Assembly: GCF_003970575.1 (NCBI RefSeq)
Contig: NZ_RXWZ01000043.1
Span: 1-61,668 of the forward strand
Reading direction: 5' to 3'
Origin: Mammaliicoccus fleurettii
GTDB taxonomy: Bacteria; Bacillota; Bacilli; Staphylococcales; Staphylococcaceae
DNA: 61,668 nucleotides
Position 1 is the first letter of the stretch. Every line of letters starts with the position of its first letter. Under the pieces are notes generated by a model that was not told where the DNA came from, did no database searches, and saw only the letters and a list, made by a program, of their open reading frames with translations. This document shows positions 40,735-51,122 of the stretch, in pieces. A program made the position numbers and the translations under genes.

Positions 40735-40965
40735 AATTTAATATCCATATTGTTTAGGAATAAGTAATTTAAGGCGTAATGTAAAGAGAGCTTGTGGTTG
40801 GTGGAAACAAGACATGAAACTTAAATGAATCTATCCTTTTAAGAATAACAATCGGTTTAAACCGTTATATGACTTAGAGTGCAGTCTTAGTGACTGTTAA
40901 ATAGGGTGGCAACGCGTAAGCACCACGTCCCTTGTGTAATAACAAGGAACGTGGTGCTTTTTTTC
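40735..40965 (+). promoter_or_regulatory. T-box leader of serS
   Basis: The leader has the T-box AGGGTGGCAACGCG (about 40903-40916) and a terminator stem 40918-40935 with 40942-40959 (one mismatch) followed by T8. In stem I the string GAATCTATCC places UCU (40830-40832), a Ser codon, at the specifier position. It controls serS by uncharged tRNA-Ser. Confidence 0.9.
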
Positions 40966-40984
40966 TTAAACAATATTGGAATAA

Positions 40985-42277
<1,293 letters not shown>

Positions 42278-42296
42278 TTGAATTAAAACTTTGAAA

Positions 42297-42327
42297 AAGG
42301 GTAATCATATATTGGTTACCTTTTTTT
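42297..42327 (+). terminator. serS terminator
   Basis: An AAAAAGGGTAATC arm pairs imperfectly with GGTTACCTTTTTTT, ending in a run of seven T. Confidence 0.65.
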
Positions 42328-42338
42328 AGATTTAATGC

Positions 42339-42367
42339 TTGAATATACTTTTTATATCTGATATACT
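42339..42367 (+). promoter_or_regulatory. Promoter of yceI
   Basis: TTGAAT (42339-42344) and TATACT (42362-42367) are spaced by 17 bases, about 35 bases upstream of the gene. Confidence 0.65.
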
Positions 42368-42401
42368 AAGTATACAATATAAATAAAGGGAGTTTTGACA
42401 C

Positions 42402-42917
42402 ATGACTAATTTCAATTTTGACAAAGCACACAGTAGTTTAGAATTTACAGTAAAACATTTAATGGTATCTCGCGTAAAAGGTACTTTTGAAGATTATGAT
42501 GTAGCAGTATCAGGAGATATAAATGATCTTTCATCATTAAAAGCAACAGTAACAATTAAATCAAACTCAATTAACACTAAAAATCCTGACCGTGACGCAC
42601 ACTTAAAATCAGCAGATTTCTTCAGTGCAGATGATAATCCAAACATTACGTTTGAAACAAAATCTATTAGTGAAGATTCAATCACTGGTGATTTAACAAT
42701 GGCTGGTACAACTCATGAAGAAACATTCGATGTTGACTTCAATGGCGTTAGTAAAAACCCATTAAACGGTGAAACAGTTACAGGTTTCGTAGTTAACGGT
42801 AAAATTGATCGTGAAAAATATGGCGTATCATTTAACCAAGCACTAGAAACTGGTGGCGTAATGATCGGTAGAGAAGTTAAATTCGAAGCAAGTGCAGAAT
42901 TCGGTTTAAGCGAATAA
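42402..42917 (+). CDS. YceI family lipid-binding-like protein
   Basis: YceI proteins are lipocalin-like beta barrels that bind isoprenoids or similar lipids. The 171-residue protein starts FNFDKAHSSLEFTVKHLMVSRVKG, has SDPDRDAHLKS-type NPDRDAHLKSADFF and FNGVSKNPLNGETVTGF, and no signal peptide, so it is predicted cytoplasmic, unlike the periplasmic forms. Function in staphylococci is not known. It is a single-gene unit with its own promoter and terminator. Confidence 0.9.
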   Translation: MTNFNFDKAHSSLEFTVKHLMVSRVKGTFEDYDVAVSGDINDLSSLKATVTIKSNSINTKNPDRDAHLKSADFFSADDNPNITFETKSISEDSITGDLTMAGTTHEETFDVDFNGVSKNPLNGETVTGFVVNGKIDREKYGVSFNQALETGGVMIGREVKFEASAEFGLSE

Positions 42918-42978
42918 TTTAAAATAGATTATTTAATGATTAGAGAGTTTAGGACATGAATCCTAACTCAAAATAAAT

Positions 42979-43028
42979 AAGCATATCACGTAACTGATTT
43001 TATATAGGTTACAGTGATATGCTTATTT
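42979..43028 (+). terminator. yceI terminator
   Basis: AAGCATATCAC (42979-42989) pairs with GTGATATGCTT (43014-43024), with a second inner pairing GTAAC/GTTAC, followed by a run of T. Confidence 0.8.
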
Positions 43029-43042
43029 TTTATACAAACTTA

Positions 43043-43500
43043 CGATTTTGTACGTGCATGCTTGCCTAGGGTAGGGTACGATTCTGTAGTTTCTCACACA
43101 TACTATTCCCTCAGGCGTCCGCACTATACAAAATCGTTACTAATAATCTGTTTTTATAAAATCTTACGATTTTGTAAAGTGCATGCTTGCCTAGGGGTAT
43201 GGCTTGAGCCTGTAGTCTCTCACACATACTATTCCCTCAGGCGTCCGCACTTCACAAAATCGTTACTAATAATCTATTTTTATAAAATTTTATGATTTTG
43301 TACGTGCATGCTTGCCTAGGGTAGGGTTCGAGCCTGTAGTCTCTCACGCATACTATTCCCTCAGGCGTCCGCACTATACAAAATCGTTACATATATCTAT
43401 TTTTTTAAATCTTACGATTTTGTACGTGCATGCTTGTCTAGGGTAGGGTGCGATTCTGTAGTTTCTCACGCATATTTTTTCTTCAGGTGTCTTTTTTTAG
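43043..43500. repeat. Four tandem copies of a palindromic repeat (~124 bp period)
   Basis: Units begin near 43043, 43167, 43293 and 43415 (spacing 124, 126, 122). Each of the first three is 94-96 bp, bounded by inverted ends CGATTTTGTA...GTGC and GCAC...TACAAAATCG, with inner blocks TGCATGCTTGCCTAGGG and CCCTCAGGCGTCCGCAC, joined by AT-rich spacers (TTACTAATAATCTATTTTTATAAAA type). The fourth lacks a good right end. It lies in the yceI-azlC gap. The pattern resembles a dispersed non-coding palindromic element that multiplied locally. Confidence 0.85.
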
Positions 43501-43518
43501 GCAAGAAAGGTTATGAAA

Positions 43519-43638
43519 ATGGATTTAATATACAATCAGGTCTTATTGCTAAAGTGCGGTATGTATGATAAAAATAAGACATATTTAAAAATAAAAAAAG
43601 AGGTAAGTCAGACTGAGGTTAGACAAACGTTAGACTAA
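43519..43638 (+). CDS. Possible small protein (39 aa)
   Basis: An ATG eight bases after AAAGG opens a 39-codon frame starting MDLIYNQVLLLKCGMYDKNK and ending in QTEVRQTLD. An in-frame ATG two codons earlier is too near the ribosome site. I do not recognise it. It lies right before azlC and its end covers an inverted repeat AGGTTAG/CTAACCT (about 43616-43642). It could be a leader peptide, a remnant, or chance. Confidence 0.3.
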   Translation: MDLIYNQVLLLKCGMYDKNKTYLKIKKEVSQTEVRQTLD

Positions 43639-43672
43639 CCTGAATGGCGTTATGTAGTTTGGAGGTAGGCAA

Positions 43673-44383
43673 TTGACCAGTTCTAGTATGACGAATAAAA
43701 CTTTATTTCTTCAAGGTGTTAAAGATTGTATACCTACGATGCTTGGATATTTTAGTGTTGCATTAGCATTTGGAATTGTAGGTGTTTCATCAGGCTTATC
43801 TATTTTAGAAATTGCTTTGTTATCTATCTTTGTATATGCAGGTGCGGCTCAATTTATTATTTGTGCGTTAGTTGCAATTCAATCTCCTATATCAGCTATT
43901 TTATTAACTGTATTCTTTGTTAATTCTAGAATGTTTCTTCAAAGTTTAGCGTTAGTCCCAGCGTTTAAAGGTAATGGATTTTGGTCTAATATCGGTATAG
44001 GAACACTCGTGACCGACGAATCATTTGGTGTTGCAATAACAAAATATGCTAAAGAAAAAGCTTTAAATGCTACGTGGATGCACGGTTTAAATATTTCTGC
44101 TTATTTATTGTGGATATTGACTTCAATAATAGGTGGTTTAGTAGGAAACTTGATTCCGAAGCCTGAAGCTTTTGGTTTAGATTACGCTTTAACAGCGATG
44201 TTTATATTTTTACTCGTCGCACAGTTTGAAACAATACATAAAACCAAAGTTTTCTTTTATATATTTTTAATTGTCTTAACAACCATTTGTATGATAATTC
44301 TTACATGTTTTATGCCGACTTATTTATCTATTATTTTAGCGACGATCATTGCTTCAGTCGCAGGGGTGGTGTTTGATAAATGA
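43673..44383 (+). CDS. azlC: AzlC family branched-chain amino-acid exporter subunit
   Basis: AzlC with AzlD forms an exporter for branched-chain amino acids and analogues such as 4-azaleucine. The 236-residue protein has about seven hydrophobic helices and the family segment FVYAGAAQFIICAL and FFVNSRMFLQSLALVP. The start is TTG at 43673, seven to eight bases after GGAGGT. It overlaps azlD by four bases. Confidence 0.9.
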   Translation: MTSSSMTNKTLFLQGVKDCIPTMLGYFSVALAFGIVGVSSGLSILEIALLSIFVYAGAAQFIICALVAIQSPISAILLTVFFVNSRMFLQSLALVPAFKGNGFWSNIGIGTLVTDESFGVAITKYAKEKALNATWMHGLNISAYLLWILTSIIGGLVGNLIPKPEAFGLDYALTAMFIFLLVAQFETIHKTKVFFYIFLIVLTTICMIILTCFMPTYLSIILATIIASVAGVVFDK

Positions 44384-44706
44384 GTATTTCAATGTATTTA
44401 ATGCTTATTATTTTGGGTTGTTTTATTTTAACGTGGGTTATAAGGGTATCGCCCTTTGCATTTTTATCAAAGGTTGAATTTCCTAAAAGTGTGATTAAAT
44501 GGCTGCAATATGTGCCTGTATGTTTATTTACAGCATTGATTGTTGAAGGTATGTTAAATCAAGAAGGTCATTCTGGGTTCACATTCAACTACGAAAGTAT
44601 TTTCGTTGCCATTCCAACATTGATGATAGCTTTAATTTCTAGAAGTTTAACGATATCAGTTATAGCAGGAATGTTCATCATGGCGATTGTTCGATTAGTC
44701 TTTTAA
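44380..44706 (+). CDS. azlD: AzlD family membrane protein
   Basis: AzlD is the small partner of AzlC. The 108-residue protein has four hydrophobic helices and the conserved start of the family (TWVIRVSPFAFLSKVEFPK, KWLQYVPVCLFTALIVEGM). It begins within the end of azlC (ATGA overlap), so the pair is coupled. Confidence 0.9.
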   Translation: MSISMYLMLIILGCFILTWVIRVSPFAFLSKVEFPKSVIKWLQYVPVCLFTALIVEGMLNQEGHSGFTFNYESIFVAIPTLMIALISRSLTISVIAGMFIMAIVRLVF

Positions 44707-44723
44707 TTTCATTCGTTAACTTA

Positions 44724-44752
44724 TTGAAAGAAATGCACTTTTCTAGTATTCT
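44724..44752 (+). promoter_or_regulatory. Promoter of metX
   Basis: TTGAAA (44724-44729) and TATTCT (44747-44752) are spaced by 17 bases, about 15-20 bases before the SAM riboswitch. Confidence 0.65.
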
Positions 44753-44771
44753 TAATATAAATTATATAGCA

Positions 44772-44920
44772 AAGCTTATTCAGAGAAGTTAAGGGATTTG
44801 GCCCGATGACACTTCAGCAACCGGTCGTTTAAGATACGGTGCTACTACCAACGAGTTTACTCGCATAATAAGGATGATGAGGACTTCTTACTTCTTTAAC
44901 GAGTAAGAAGTCTTTCTATT
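44772..44920 (+). promoter_or_regulatory. SAM-I (S-box) riboswitch of metX
   Basis: The aptamer (about 44773-44873) has the S-box signatures CUUAUUCAGAGAAG, GGCCCGAUGAC and AGCAACCGGUC, closing with AAUAAGG. A terminator (ACTTCTTACT pairing with AGTAAGAAGT, about 44884-44912, followed by CTTTCTATTT) follows. High S-adenosylmethionine should stop metX expression. Confidence 0.92.
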
Positions 44921-44941
44921 TAATAACAAGGAGGTTCTAAT

Positions 44942-45913
44942 ATGCTTATTTCTCGAGACACAGGTTTAGTTGAACTAGGACATTTCGAAACAGAATCTGG
45001 TGAAGTGATAGATAATTTAAAGCTTCAATATGAATATGTAGGTCACAAAGGACAGCCTTTAGTTGTTGTTTGTCATGCTTTAACAGGGAATCATCTTACT
45101 TATGGAGATGATGAAAATCCAGGTTGGTGGAGAGAAATTATTGATGGTGGTTATCTTTCAATCAATGATTATCAGTTTATAACATTCAATGTGATTGGTA
45201 GCCCTTATGGTTCAAGCTCTAAATTGAATACGCCCGACTTTCCTGAGAGATTGTCTATGAGAGATATTTCTAAAGCAAATATTTTAGCGTTAAAACATTT
45301 TGGCTACGAAAAAATAGATGTATTAATTGGTGGTTCTCTAGGTGGAATGCAAACTTTAGAAATGCTTTATGACGGATCTATTGAAGTTAAAAAAGCAGTT
45401 ATATTAGCAGCTACAGAGAAGACTTCATCATATAGTAGAGCGTTTAATGAGATTGCTAGACAAGTTATAAATATGAATGGACAAGATGGCTTAAGTATCG
45501 CAAGACAGATAGGCTTCTTAACTTACCGTTCAAGTAAAGATTATGAATCGAGATTTTCAGCGGATGATGTAGTGAGTTACCAAAAATATCAAGGTAATAA
45601 ATTTAAAGATGTCTTCAATAAAGATTGTTATTTAACATTGTTAGATGTATTAGATAGTCATGACATATTTAAAGGTCGTGATGATGTCGAAGAAAGGTTA
45701 CAACAACTCGAAACGAAAGTATTAACTTTAGGGTTCGCTGATGATTTATTGTATCCAGATGATCAAGTTAGAGCTTTAGGTAGATTCTTTAAATATCATA
45801 GACATTTCTTCGTACCAGACAATGTTGGCCATGATGGATTTCTATTAAACTTTGGAGATTGGGCACCTTACGTATATCACTTCTTAAAATTACATAAATT
45901 TAAAGCGCGTTAA
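44942..45913 (+). CDS. metX: Homoserine O-acetyltransferase (alpha/beta hydrolase fold)
   Basis: MetX acetylates homoserine with acetyl-CoA, giving the activated substrate of MetI. The 323-residue alpha/beta hydrolase has CHALTGNH near the N terminus, the nucleophile elbow GGSLGGMQTLEM (about 135-146), and a C-terminal His in NVGHDGFLL. It is the gene downstream of an S-box, which supports a methionine role. It is about 33 kb from metICFE and under a different type of control. Confidence 0.9.
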   Translation: MLISRDTGLVELGHFETESGEVIDNLKLQYEYVGHKGQPLVVVCHALTGNHLTYGDDENPGWWREIIDGGYLSINDYQFITFNVIGSPYGSSSKLNTPDFPERLSMRDISKANILALKHFGYEKIDVLIGGSLGGMQTLEMLYDGSIEVKKAVILAATEKTSSYSRAFNEIARQVINMNGQDGLSIARQIGFLTYRSSKDYESRFSADDVVSYQKYQGNKFKDVFNKDCYLTLLDVLDSHDIFKGRDDVEERLQQLETKVLTLGFADDLLYPDDQVRALGRFFKYHRHFFVPDNVGHDGFLLNFGDWAPYVYHFLKLHKFKAR

Positions 45914-45973
45914 TATCATCTGAAAAGTCACGTACGTTGTTTTAAGCGTTAAAAATCTGTAAAATAGAGAAAG

Positions 45974-46912
45974 ATGTTTAAATTAGATTGGGAAGTGAAA
46001 AATTTGTCTTTTAAAGTCGATATAAAAGCGACAATTATTGCAACATTAGTACTTGTGCTTAGTGTGGTTGTCATGAGTCTTGTACCATATTTAGCGATTA
46101 TTATATTACCGTTCATTACGATACCCGGAACAATACTCTGGTATCGATCTAAACCGTCATTTTTTGTGACAGTCGTCGTGACCTTATGTGCGACCGTATT
46201 ATTTAATAATGTATTTTTATTAACAGTCATGACGCTTATGATATTTATGAGTGTTTTCATAGGTCAATTGCTCGTTGAACGTACATCAAAAGAACGTATT
46301 CTATACTTAGTGACAACGTTTATGAGTATTTTAACAATAGGTAGTGTATTAATTTTACAAATTACGGGAAACCTACCTTTAACAAGCAAGTTTTTCAGTC
46401 AGTATCATGATGTTTTAATTTCTTACTTTGAAATGGGTGGAAATTTAACGACTGAAATTGAAGAAACATTACAAACTTCATTAGAAATATTACAAGCAAG
46501 TATTCCTGGGTATATAGTATTATGGGTATTTTTATTAGTATTTGTTAATTTACTTGTGACATTCCCTATACTAAGAAAATTCAAAGTAGCGACACCAGTA
46601 TTTAGACCATTATTTATGTGGCAAATTAATAGAAGTGTAGCTTTTGTATTTGTGATAACCGTGCTGATAAGTTTGTTTGTAACGAAAGAAAATGTTGTGA
46701 TGTATGGTATAGTCACTAACTTACAATTTGTGTTAGAATGGGTTATATTTATTCAAGCATTATCGTTGTTCCATTTATTTGTAAAAGTGAAAAAACTACC
46801 TGTTGTTGTGGGAGTTTTGATATTTGTATTGGCATTTGTGTTTAAACCATTTGCGTACTTATTTGGATTGATGGATATTTGGTTTAATTTAAAACAACGC
46901 ATAAAAAAGTAA
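45974..46912 (+). CDS. DUF2232 family membrane protein (YybS-like)
   Basis: An integral membrane protein with about eight hydrophobic helices, found directly before gdpP in many Bacillales (yybS in B. subtilis). Function unknown. The ATG at 45974 has only a weak ribosome site; a TTG at 46004, eight bases after GGGAAGTG, could be the real start. It ends 14 bases before gdpP, so it is part of that operon. Confidence 0.85.
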   Translation: MFKLDWEVKNLSFKVDIKATIIATLVLVLSVVVMSLVPYLAIIILPFITIPGTILWYRSKPSFFVTVVVTLCATVLFNNVFLLTVMTLMIFMSVFIGQLLVERTSKERILYLVTTFMSILTIGSVLILQITGNLPLTSKFFSQYHDVLISYFEMGGNLTTEIEETLQTSLEILQASIPGYIVLWVFLLVFVNLLVTFPILRKFKVATPVFRPLFMWQINRSVAFVFVITVLISLFVTKENVVMYGIVTNLQFVLEWVIFIQALSLFHLFVKVKKLPVVVGVLIFVLAFVFKPFAYLFGLMDIWFNLKQRIKK

Positions 46913-46926
46913 ATTGAGGTGAGTTT

Positions 46927-48891
46927 ATGAACCGTCAATCAGTTAAGAAAGCCCTAATATTTCCGTACATAATTATGATGATATTAGCTTTAGTGATACT
47001 TGTATTCAGTTTTTTTAATTCTATATATTGGGCGATTATTTCGACGGTTGTTACAGTAATTCTAATTGCAGTGAGCATATTTTTTATTAGAAAGAGCTTC
47101 TTAAAATTAGATTTATATATTGGGAGTTTAGCCGGAAGAATTACTAAAAGTAAAACGAGTGCTGTCAGTGACTTACCAATAGGTGTAATACTATTAGATA
47201 AAAAAGATCATATCGAATGGATTAATAATTTTATAAATAAACGTATAGAACGAGATGTTTTAGACGAACCAATTAATGAAGTTTTTCCAAATATTTTAAA
47301 AAGATTAGAAAACACACATGAAGTAGAGATTGAAGAAGGTTCTTATAAATATAAGGTTACATATACTGAAGATGAAAAAGCTATTTATCTGTTTGATATA
47401 ACAGAGTCTTCACATGTATATGAATTATATGAAAATGAAAAACCGATCATAGCGACAATTTTCTTAGATAACTATGACGAAATTACTCAGAACATGAATG
47501 ATTCTCAACGTTCTGAAGTCAATAGTATCATTACACGTGTTGTAGACGATTGGTCATCACGTTATCAACTATTTATTAAACGATATAGTTCTGATCAATT
47601 TATAGCATTATTAAATAACAGTATTCTAGAAGATATTGAAACATTGAAGTTCAATTTATTAGATGACTTAAGAGATAGAACAAGAGAAATTGGACACCAG
47701 TTAACATTGAGTATCGGTATTGGTGAAGGTAGTGAGAACTTAATTGAATTAGGTGAACTATCACAATCAAGTTTAGACTTAGCGCTCGGACGTGGTGGAG
47801 ACCAAGTTGCAATTAAGAATAGTAATGGTAATGTGAGATTTTATGGCGGTAAAACAGACCCAATGGAAAAAAGAACAAGAGTCCGTGCCCGTGTTATTTC
47901 ACATGCATTAAGAGATATCTTAATTGAAGGTGACAAGGTTATTATTATGGGTCATAAATCACCTGATATGGATGCAATCGGTGCAGCAATCGGTGTTTCT
48001 CGTATAGCCAAAATGAATAATTTAGAGTCTTATATTGTGTTGAATGACTCTGATATTGATAGTACATTAGAACGTGTTATGACTGAAATAGACGAGAAGC
48101 CTGACCTTAAGGAAAGATTTATTACTTCAGAAGAAGCATGGCATGAAATGACACCACGCACAACGCTAGTAGTTGTAGACACGCATAAACCAGAACTAGT
48201 AATAGATGAGAATTTGTTGAATAAAGCAAATAGAAAAGTAGTGATCGACCATCATCGTCGAGGAGAAAGCATTATATCTAGTCCGCTACTTGTTTATATG
48301 GAGCCTTACGCAAGTTCAACTGCTGAACTTGTAACTGAATTGCTTGAATATCAACCAACAGAACATCGTTTAACAAGAATAGAATCAACCATCATGTTAG
48401 CAGGTATTATAGTTGATACACGTAACTTTACGTTAAGAACTGGATCACGAACATTTGATGCAGCAAGCTTTTTAAGAAGTCATGGCGCAGATACAATTCT
48501 TTGTCAGCATTTCTTAAAAGATGATATAGATACGTACATTAAACGTTCGGATTTAATTAAGACAGTTAAACTGTTACGCAATGGTGTCGCAATTGCTCAT
48601 GGAGAAGATCATCAAACTTATCACCCTGTTACAGTTGCACAGGCTGCAGATGAGTTGCTAGGCTTAGAAGGTGTGGAAGCATCTTACGTAGTAGCAAGAC
48701 GATCTGAAGATACAATTGGTATTTCCGCACGCTCGTTAGGTGAAGTGAATGTACAATTAACAATGGAAGCATTAGGTGGAGGCGGTCATTTATCAAATGC
48801 CGCAACACAAATTAAAAATACATCAGTAGAGAAAGCAATCGAAGAATTAATTAAGGTTGTTGAATCAGACGAAAAAGGAGTGGAAGAATAA
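46927..48891 (+). CDS. gdpP: c-di-AMP phosphodiesterase GdpP
   Basis: GdpP cleaves cyclic di-AMP and so controls cell-wall stress tolerance and osmolyte uptake. The 654-residue protein has two N-terminal membrane helices (about 10-55), a PAS-like domain (about 80-150), a degenerate GGDEF domain (about 170-300), the DHH domain with [12 protein letters not shown] and VVIDHHRRG (about 345-430), and DHHA1 with [12 protein letters not shown] near the C terminus. The frame is intact; truncating mutations in this gene raise beta-lactam tolerance in staphylococci, and none is seen. Confidence 0.96.
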   Translation: MNRQSVKKALIFPYIIMMILALVILVFSFFNSIYWAIISTVVTVILIAVSIFFIRKSFLKLDLYIGSLAGRITKSKTSAVSDLPIGVILLDKKDHIEWINNFINKRIERDVLDEPINEVFPNILKRLENTHEVEIEEGSYKYKVTYTEDEKAIYLFDITESSHVYELYENEKPIIATIFLDNYDEITQNMNDSQRSEVNSIITRVVDDWSSRYQLFIKRYSSDQFIALLNNSILEDIETLKFNLLDDLRDRTREIGHQLTLSIGIGEGSENLIELGELSQSSLDLALGRGGDQVAIKNSNGNVRFYGGKTDPMEKRTRVRARVISHALRDILIEGDKVIIMGHKSPDMDAIGAAIGVSRIAKMNNLESYIVLNDSDIDSTLERVMTEIDEKPDLKERFITSEEAWHEMTPRTTLVVVDTHKPELVIDENLLNKANRKVVIDHHRRGESIISSPLLVYMEPYASSTAELVTELLEYQPTEHRLTRIESTIMLAGIIVDTRNFTLRTGSRTFDAASFLRSHGADTILCQHFLKDDIDTYIKRSDLIKTVKLLRNGVAIAHGEDHQTYHPVTVAQAADELLGLEGVEASYVVARRSEDTIGISARSLGEVNVQLTMEALGGGGHLSNAATQIKNTSVEKAIEELIKVVESDEKGVEE

Positions 48892-49337
48892 TGAAAGTTA
48901 TTTTCACACAAGACGTTAAAGGTAAAGGTAAAAAAGGCGAAGTAAAAGACGTACCAGTAGGCTATGGTCAAAATTACTTAATAAAAAATAATTTTGCTGT
49001 TGAAGCAACTCCAGGTAATATGAAACAATTAGAACAACAAAATAAACGCCAAGAAGAGTTGAAACAACAAGAAATAGATGATGCAAAAGCACTTGCAGAA
49101 AAATTAAAAGAATTAGAAGTTGAAATTTCTGCTAAAACAGGTGAAGGTGGTAAATTGTTTGGTTCAGTAAGTACTAAACAAATTACACAAGCATTAGAAA
49201 AACAACACCAAATTAAAGTAGATAAACGCAAAATGGACTTACCTAATGGCATTCATAGTTTAGGTTATACAAATGTTCCTATTAAACTTCATAATAAAGT
49301 TTCTGGAACATTAAAAGTACACGTTGTTGAAGCTTAA
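48891..49337 (+). CDS. rplI: 50S ribosomal protein L9
   Basis: L9 reaches out from the L1 stalk base and restrains reading-frame slippage. The 148-residue protein starts [20 protein letters not shown], has GYGQNYLI and a long connecting helix (about 45-75), and the C-terminal domain [11 protein letters not shown]. It overlaps the gdpP stop by one base (TAATG), so it is coupled to gdpP. Confidence 0.97.
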   Translation: MKVIFTQDVKGKGKKGEVKDVPVGYGQNYLIKNNFAVEATPGNMKQLEQQNKRQEELKQQEIDDAKALAEKLKELEVEISAKTGEGGKLFGSVSTKQITQALEKQHQIKVDKRKMDLPNGIHSLGYTNVPIKLHNKVSGTLKVHVVEA

Positions 49338-49344
49338 GTAATCC

Positions 49345-49384
49345 ATTAAAATGGTCGGTATTTGATTTACCGACCTATTTTAAT
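49345..49384 (+). terminator. rplI terminator
   Basis: ATTAAAATGGTCGGTA (49345-49360) pairs with TACCGACCTATTTTAAT (49368-49384) with one bulge; it is AT-rich at the base and GC-rich at the top. Confidence 0.7.
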
Positions 49385-49427
49385 GCGTTATAATAAAAAA
49401 TATTAAAAACGGAAAGGAGTAATCAGT

Positions 49428-50837
49428 ATGGATGGTATGGATAATATGATGAATGCGAAACAAATGCCCCATAGTATAGAGGCTGAACAATCTGTTATCG
49501 GTGCAATCTTGATTGATCCTGAACTGATTAACTCAACAGGTGAAACATTAATACCTGAAGCTTTCTATCGTGCAAATCACCAACATATCTTTAGAGCAAT
49601 GTTGATGTTAAGTGAGCAGAATAAAGAAATTGATTCGGTAACACTGATGGATGAGTTAGCAGCTGAATCTTTGTTAGAAGAAGCGGGTGGCCCAGCATAC
49701 TTAGCTGAATTAGCAAACAATGTCCCAACAACTAGAAATATTCATTTCTACATAGATATAGTGTTTAAACATGCAGTGAAACGTCAATTGATTCGTGTAG
49801 CAGATAGTATTGCTGAAGATGGGTATAATCCAGAGCTTGATTTAGAATCGTTGTTAGGTGACGCAGAAAAAAGAATATTAGAAATTTCTGCTTCAAGAGG
49901 TACAGAAGGATTCAAAGACATAAAAGATGTCTTAAGTATAGTATTTGATAATGCTGAGCAACTAGACCAAAACAGTGGTCAAACGCCAGGAATACCAACA
50001 GGATATAGAGATTTAGACCAAATGACAGCAGGATTTAACCGCAATGATTTAATTATTATTGCGGCACGTCCTTCTGTCGGTAAGACTGCCTTCGCATTAA
50101 ATATTGCTCAACAAGTAGCAACACATCAAGATTTATACTCTGTTGGAATCTTCTCACTCGAAATGGGTGCAGATCAGCTGGCAACACGTATGATTTGTAG
50201 TACGGGTAATGTCGATTCAAATAGATTGCGTACAGGTTCTATGACAGAAGAAGACTGGAGCAGATTTACAGTTGCAGTAGGTAAATTGTCTCGTACAAAA
50301 ATATTTATTGATGATACACCAGGTATTCGTATAACGGATATTCGTGCAAAATGTCGTAGACTGAAACAAGAGCATGGCTTAGATATGATTGTGATTGACT
50401 ACTTACAGTTAATTCAAGGTAGTGGTTCACGAAGTTCAGATAATAGACAACAAGAAGTATCTGAAATATCTCGTATGCTTAAAGCAATAGCAAGGGAATT
50501 AGAGTGTCCAGTTATCGCATTAAGTCAATTATCTCGTGGCGTTGAGCAAAGACAAGATAAGAGACCGATGATGAGTGATATTCGTGAATCAGGTTCTATT
50601 GAGCAAGATGCTGATATTGTTGCCTTCTTGTATAGAGATGATTATTATTCAAGAGGCGGAGAAGACGAAGATGGTGAAGCAGTTGATGCTGGTGCACAAG
50701 ATGATAATGGTGAAATAGAAATTATCATTGCTAAACAACGTAACGGTCCAACCGGCACAGTTAAACTGCATTTCATGAAACAATACAACAAATTCACAGA
50801 TATCGATTATCAACATGCAGGAATGGAATTTGGATAA
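49428..50837 (+). CDS. dnaB: Replicative DNA helicase (DnaB/DnaC type)
   Basis: The hexameric helicase unwinds DNA at the fork (called DnaC in Bacillus). The 469-residue protein has the N-terminal primase-binding domain (MPHSIEAEQSVIGAILIDPE), Walker A RPSVGKTAFALNIA (about 213-226), LEMGADQLATRM, Walker B MIVIDYLQLI and the DnaB motif DIRESGSIEQDADIVAFLYR. A short acidic insertion (about 408-430) follows. AAAGGAG precedes the ATG. Confidence 0.97.
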   Translation: MDGMDNMMNAKQMPHSIEAEQSVIGAILIDPELINSTGETLIPEAFYRANHQHIFRAMLMLSEQNKEIDSVTLMDELAAESLLEEAGGPAYLAELANNVPTTRNIHFYIDIVFKHAVKRQLIRVADSIAEDGYNPELDLESLLGDAEKRILEISASRGTEGFKDIKDVLSIVFDNAEQLDQNSGQTPGIPTGYRDLDQMTAGFNRNDLIIIAARPSVGKTAFALNIAQQVATHQDLYSVGIFSLEMGADQLATRMICSTGNVDSNRLRTGSMTEEDWSRFTVAVGKLSRTKIFIDDTPGIRITDIRAKCRRLKQEHGLDMIVIDYLQLIQGSGSRSSDNRQQEVSEISRMLKAIARELECPVIALSQLSRGVEQRQDKRPMMSDIRESGSIEQDADIVAFLYRDDYYSRGGEDEDGEAVDAGAQDDNGEIEIIIAKQRNGPTGTVKLHFMKQYNKFTDIDYQHAGMEFG

Positions 50838-50853
50838 AAAAGTTTTTAGGCTT

Positions 50854-50902
50854 AAAGACGTACATTTATAGGACTTTCTATTATAATGTACGTCTTTTGT
50901 TT
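50854..50902 (+). terminator. dnaB terminator
   Basis: AAAGACGTACATT (50854-50866) pairs perfectly with AATGTACGTCTTT (50885-50897) around a loop of 18 bases, followed by T-rich sequence. Confidence 0.75.
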
Positions 50903-51040
50903 TGTGTAAAGACACTATTATTTCTTTATGTTTGTGTTTTTATAGTTAGTGATTTTGGTTAAAAACCTTTTAATTACTATGGTTAAGGCGTTTATTAGAC
51001 ATTGTGATGTGATTACAAAATGTAAAAAAACACTCATGAC

Positions 51041-51086
51041 TAATGTTCGTTTTTAGTTTGCAATTTAGTTATAGGACTGATAGAAT
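51041..51086 (+). promoter_or_regulatory. purA promoter with possible PurR half-site
   Basis: TTGCAA (51058-51063) and TAGAAT (51081-51086) are spaced by 17 bases. Just upstream, minus-strand ACGAACATT (51042-51050) resembles the CGAAC core of PurR boxes. A second box in opposite orientation is not clear, so PurR control is only suggested. Confidence 0.5.
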
Positions 51087-51122
51087 ACTTAATGGTTAAT
51101 GAGAAAAAGCGGAGGTGCTCAC

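Noticed and set aside
43014..43295. A 93-codon plus-strand frame over the palindromic repeats
   Set aside because: It only reads through the first two repeat units, has no ribosome site, and the later units do not keep the frame.
43043..43500. CRISPR array
   Set aside because: The repeats are about 95 bp with inverted ends and the spacers are near identical, unlike CRISPR. No cas gene is present.
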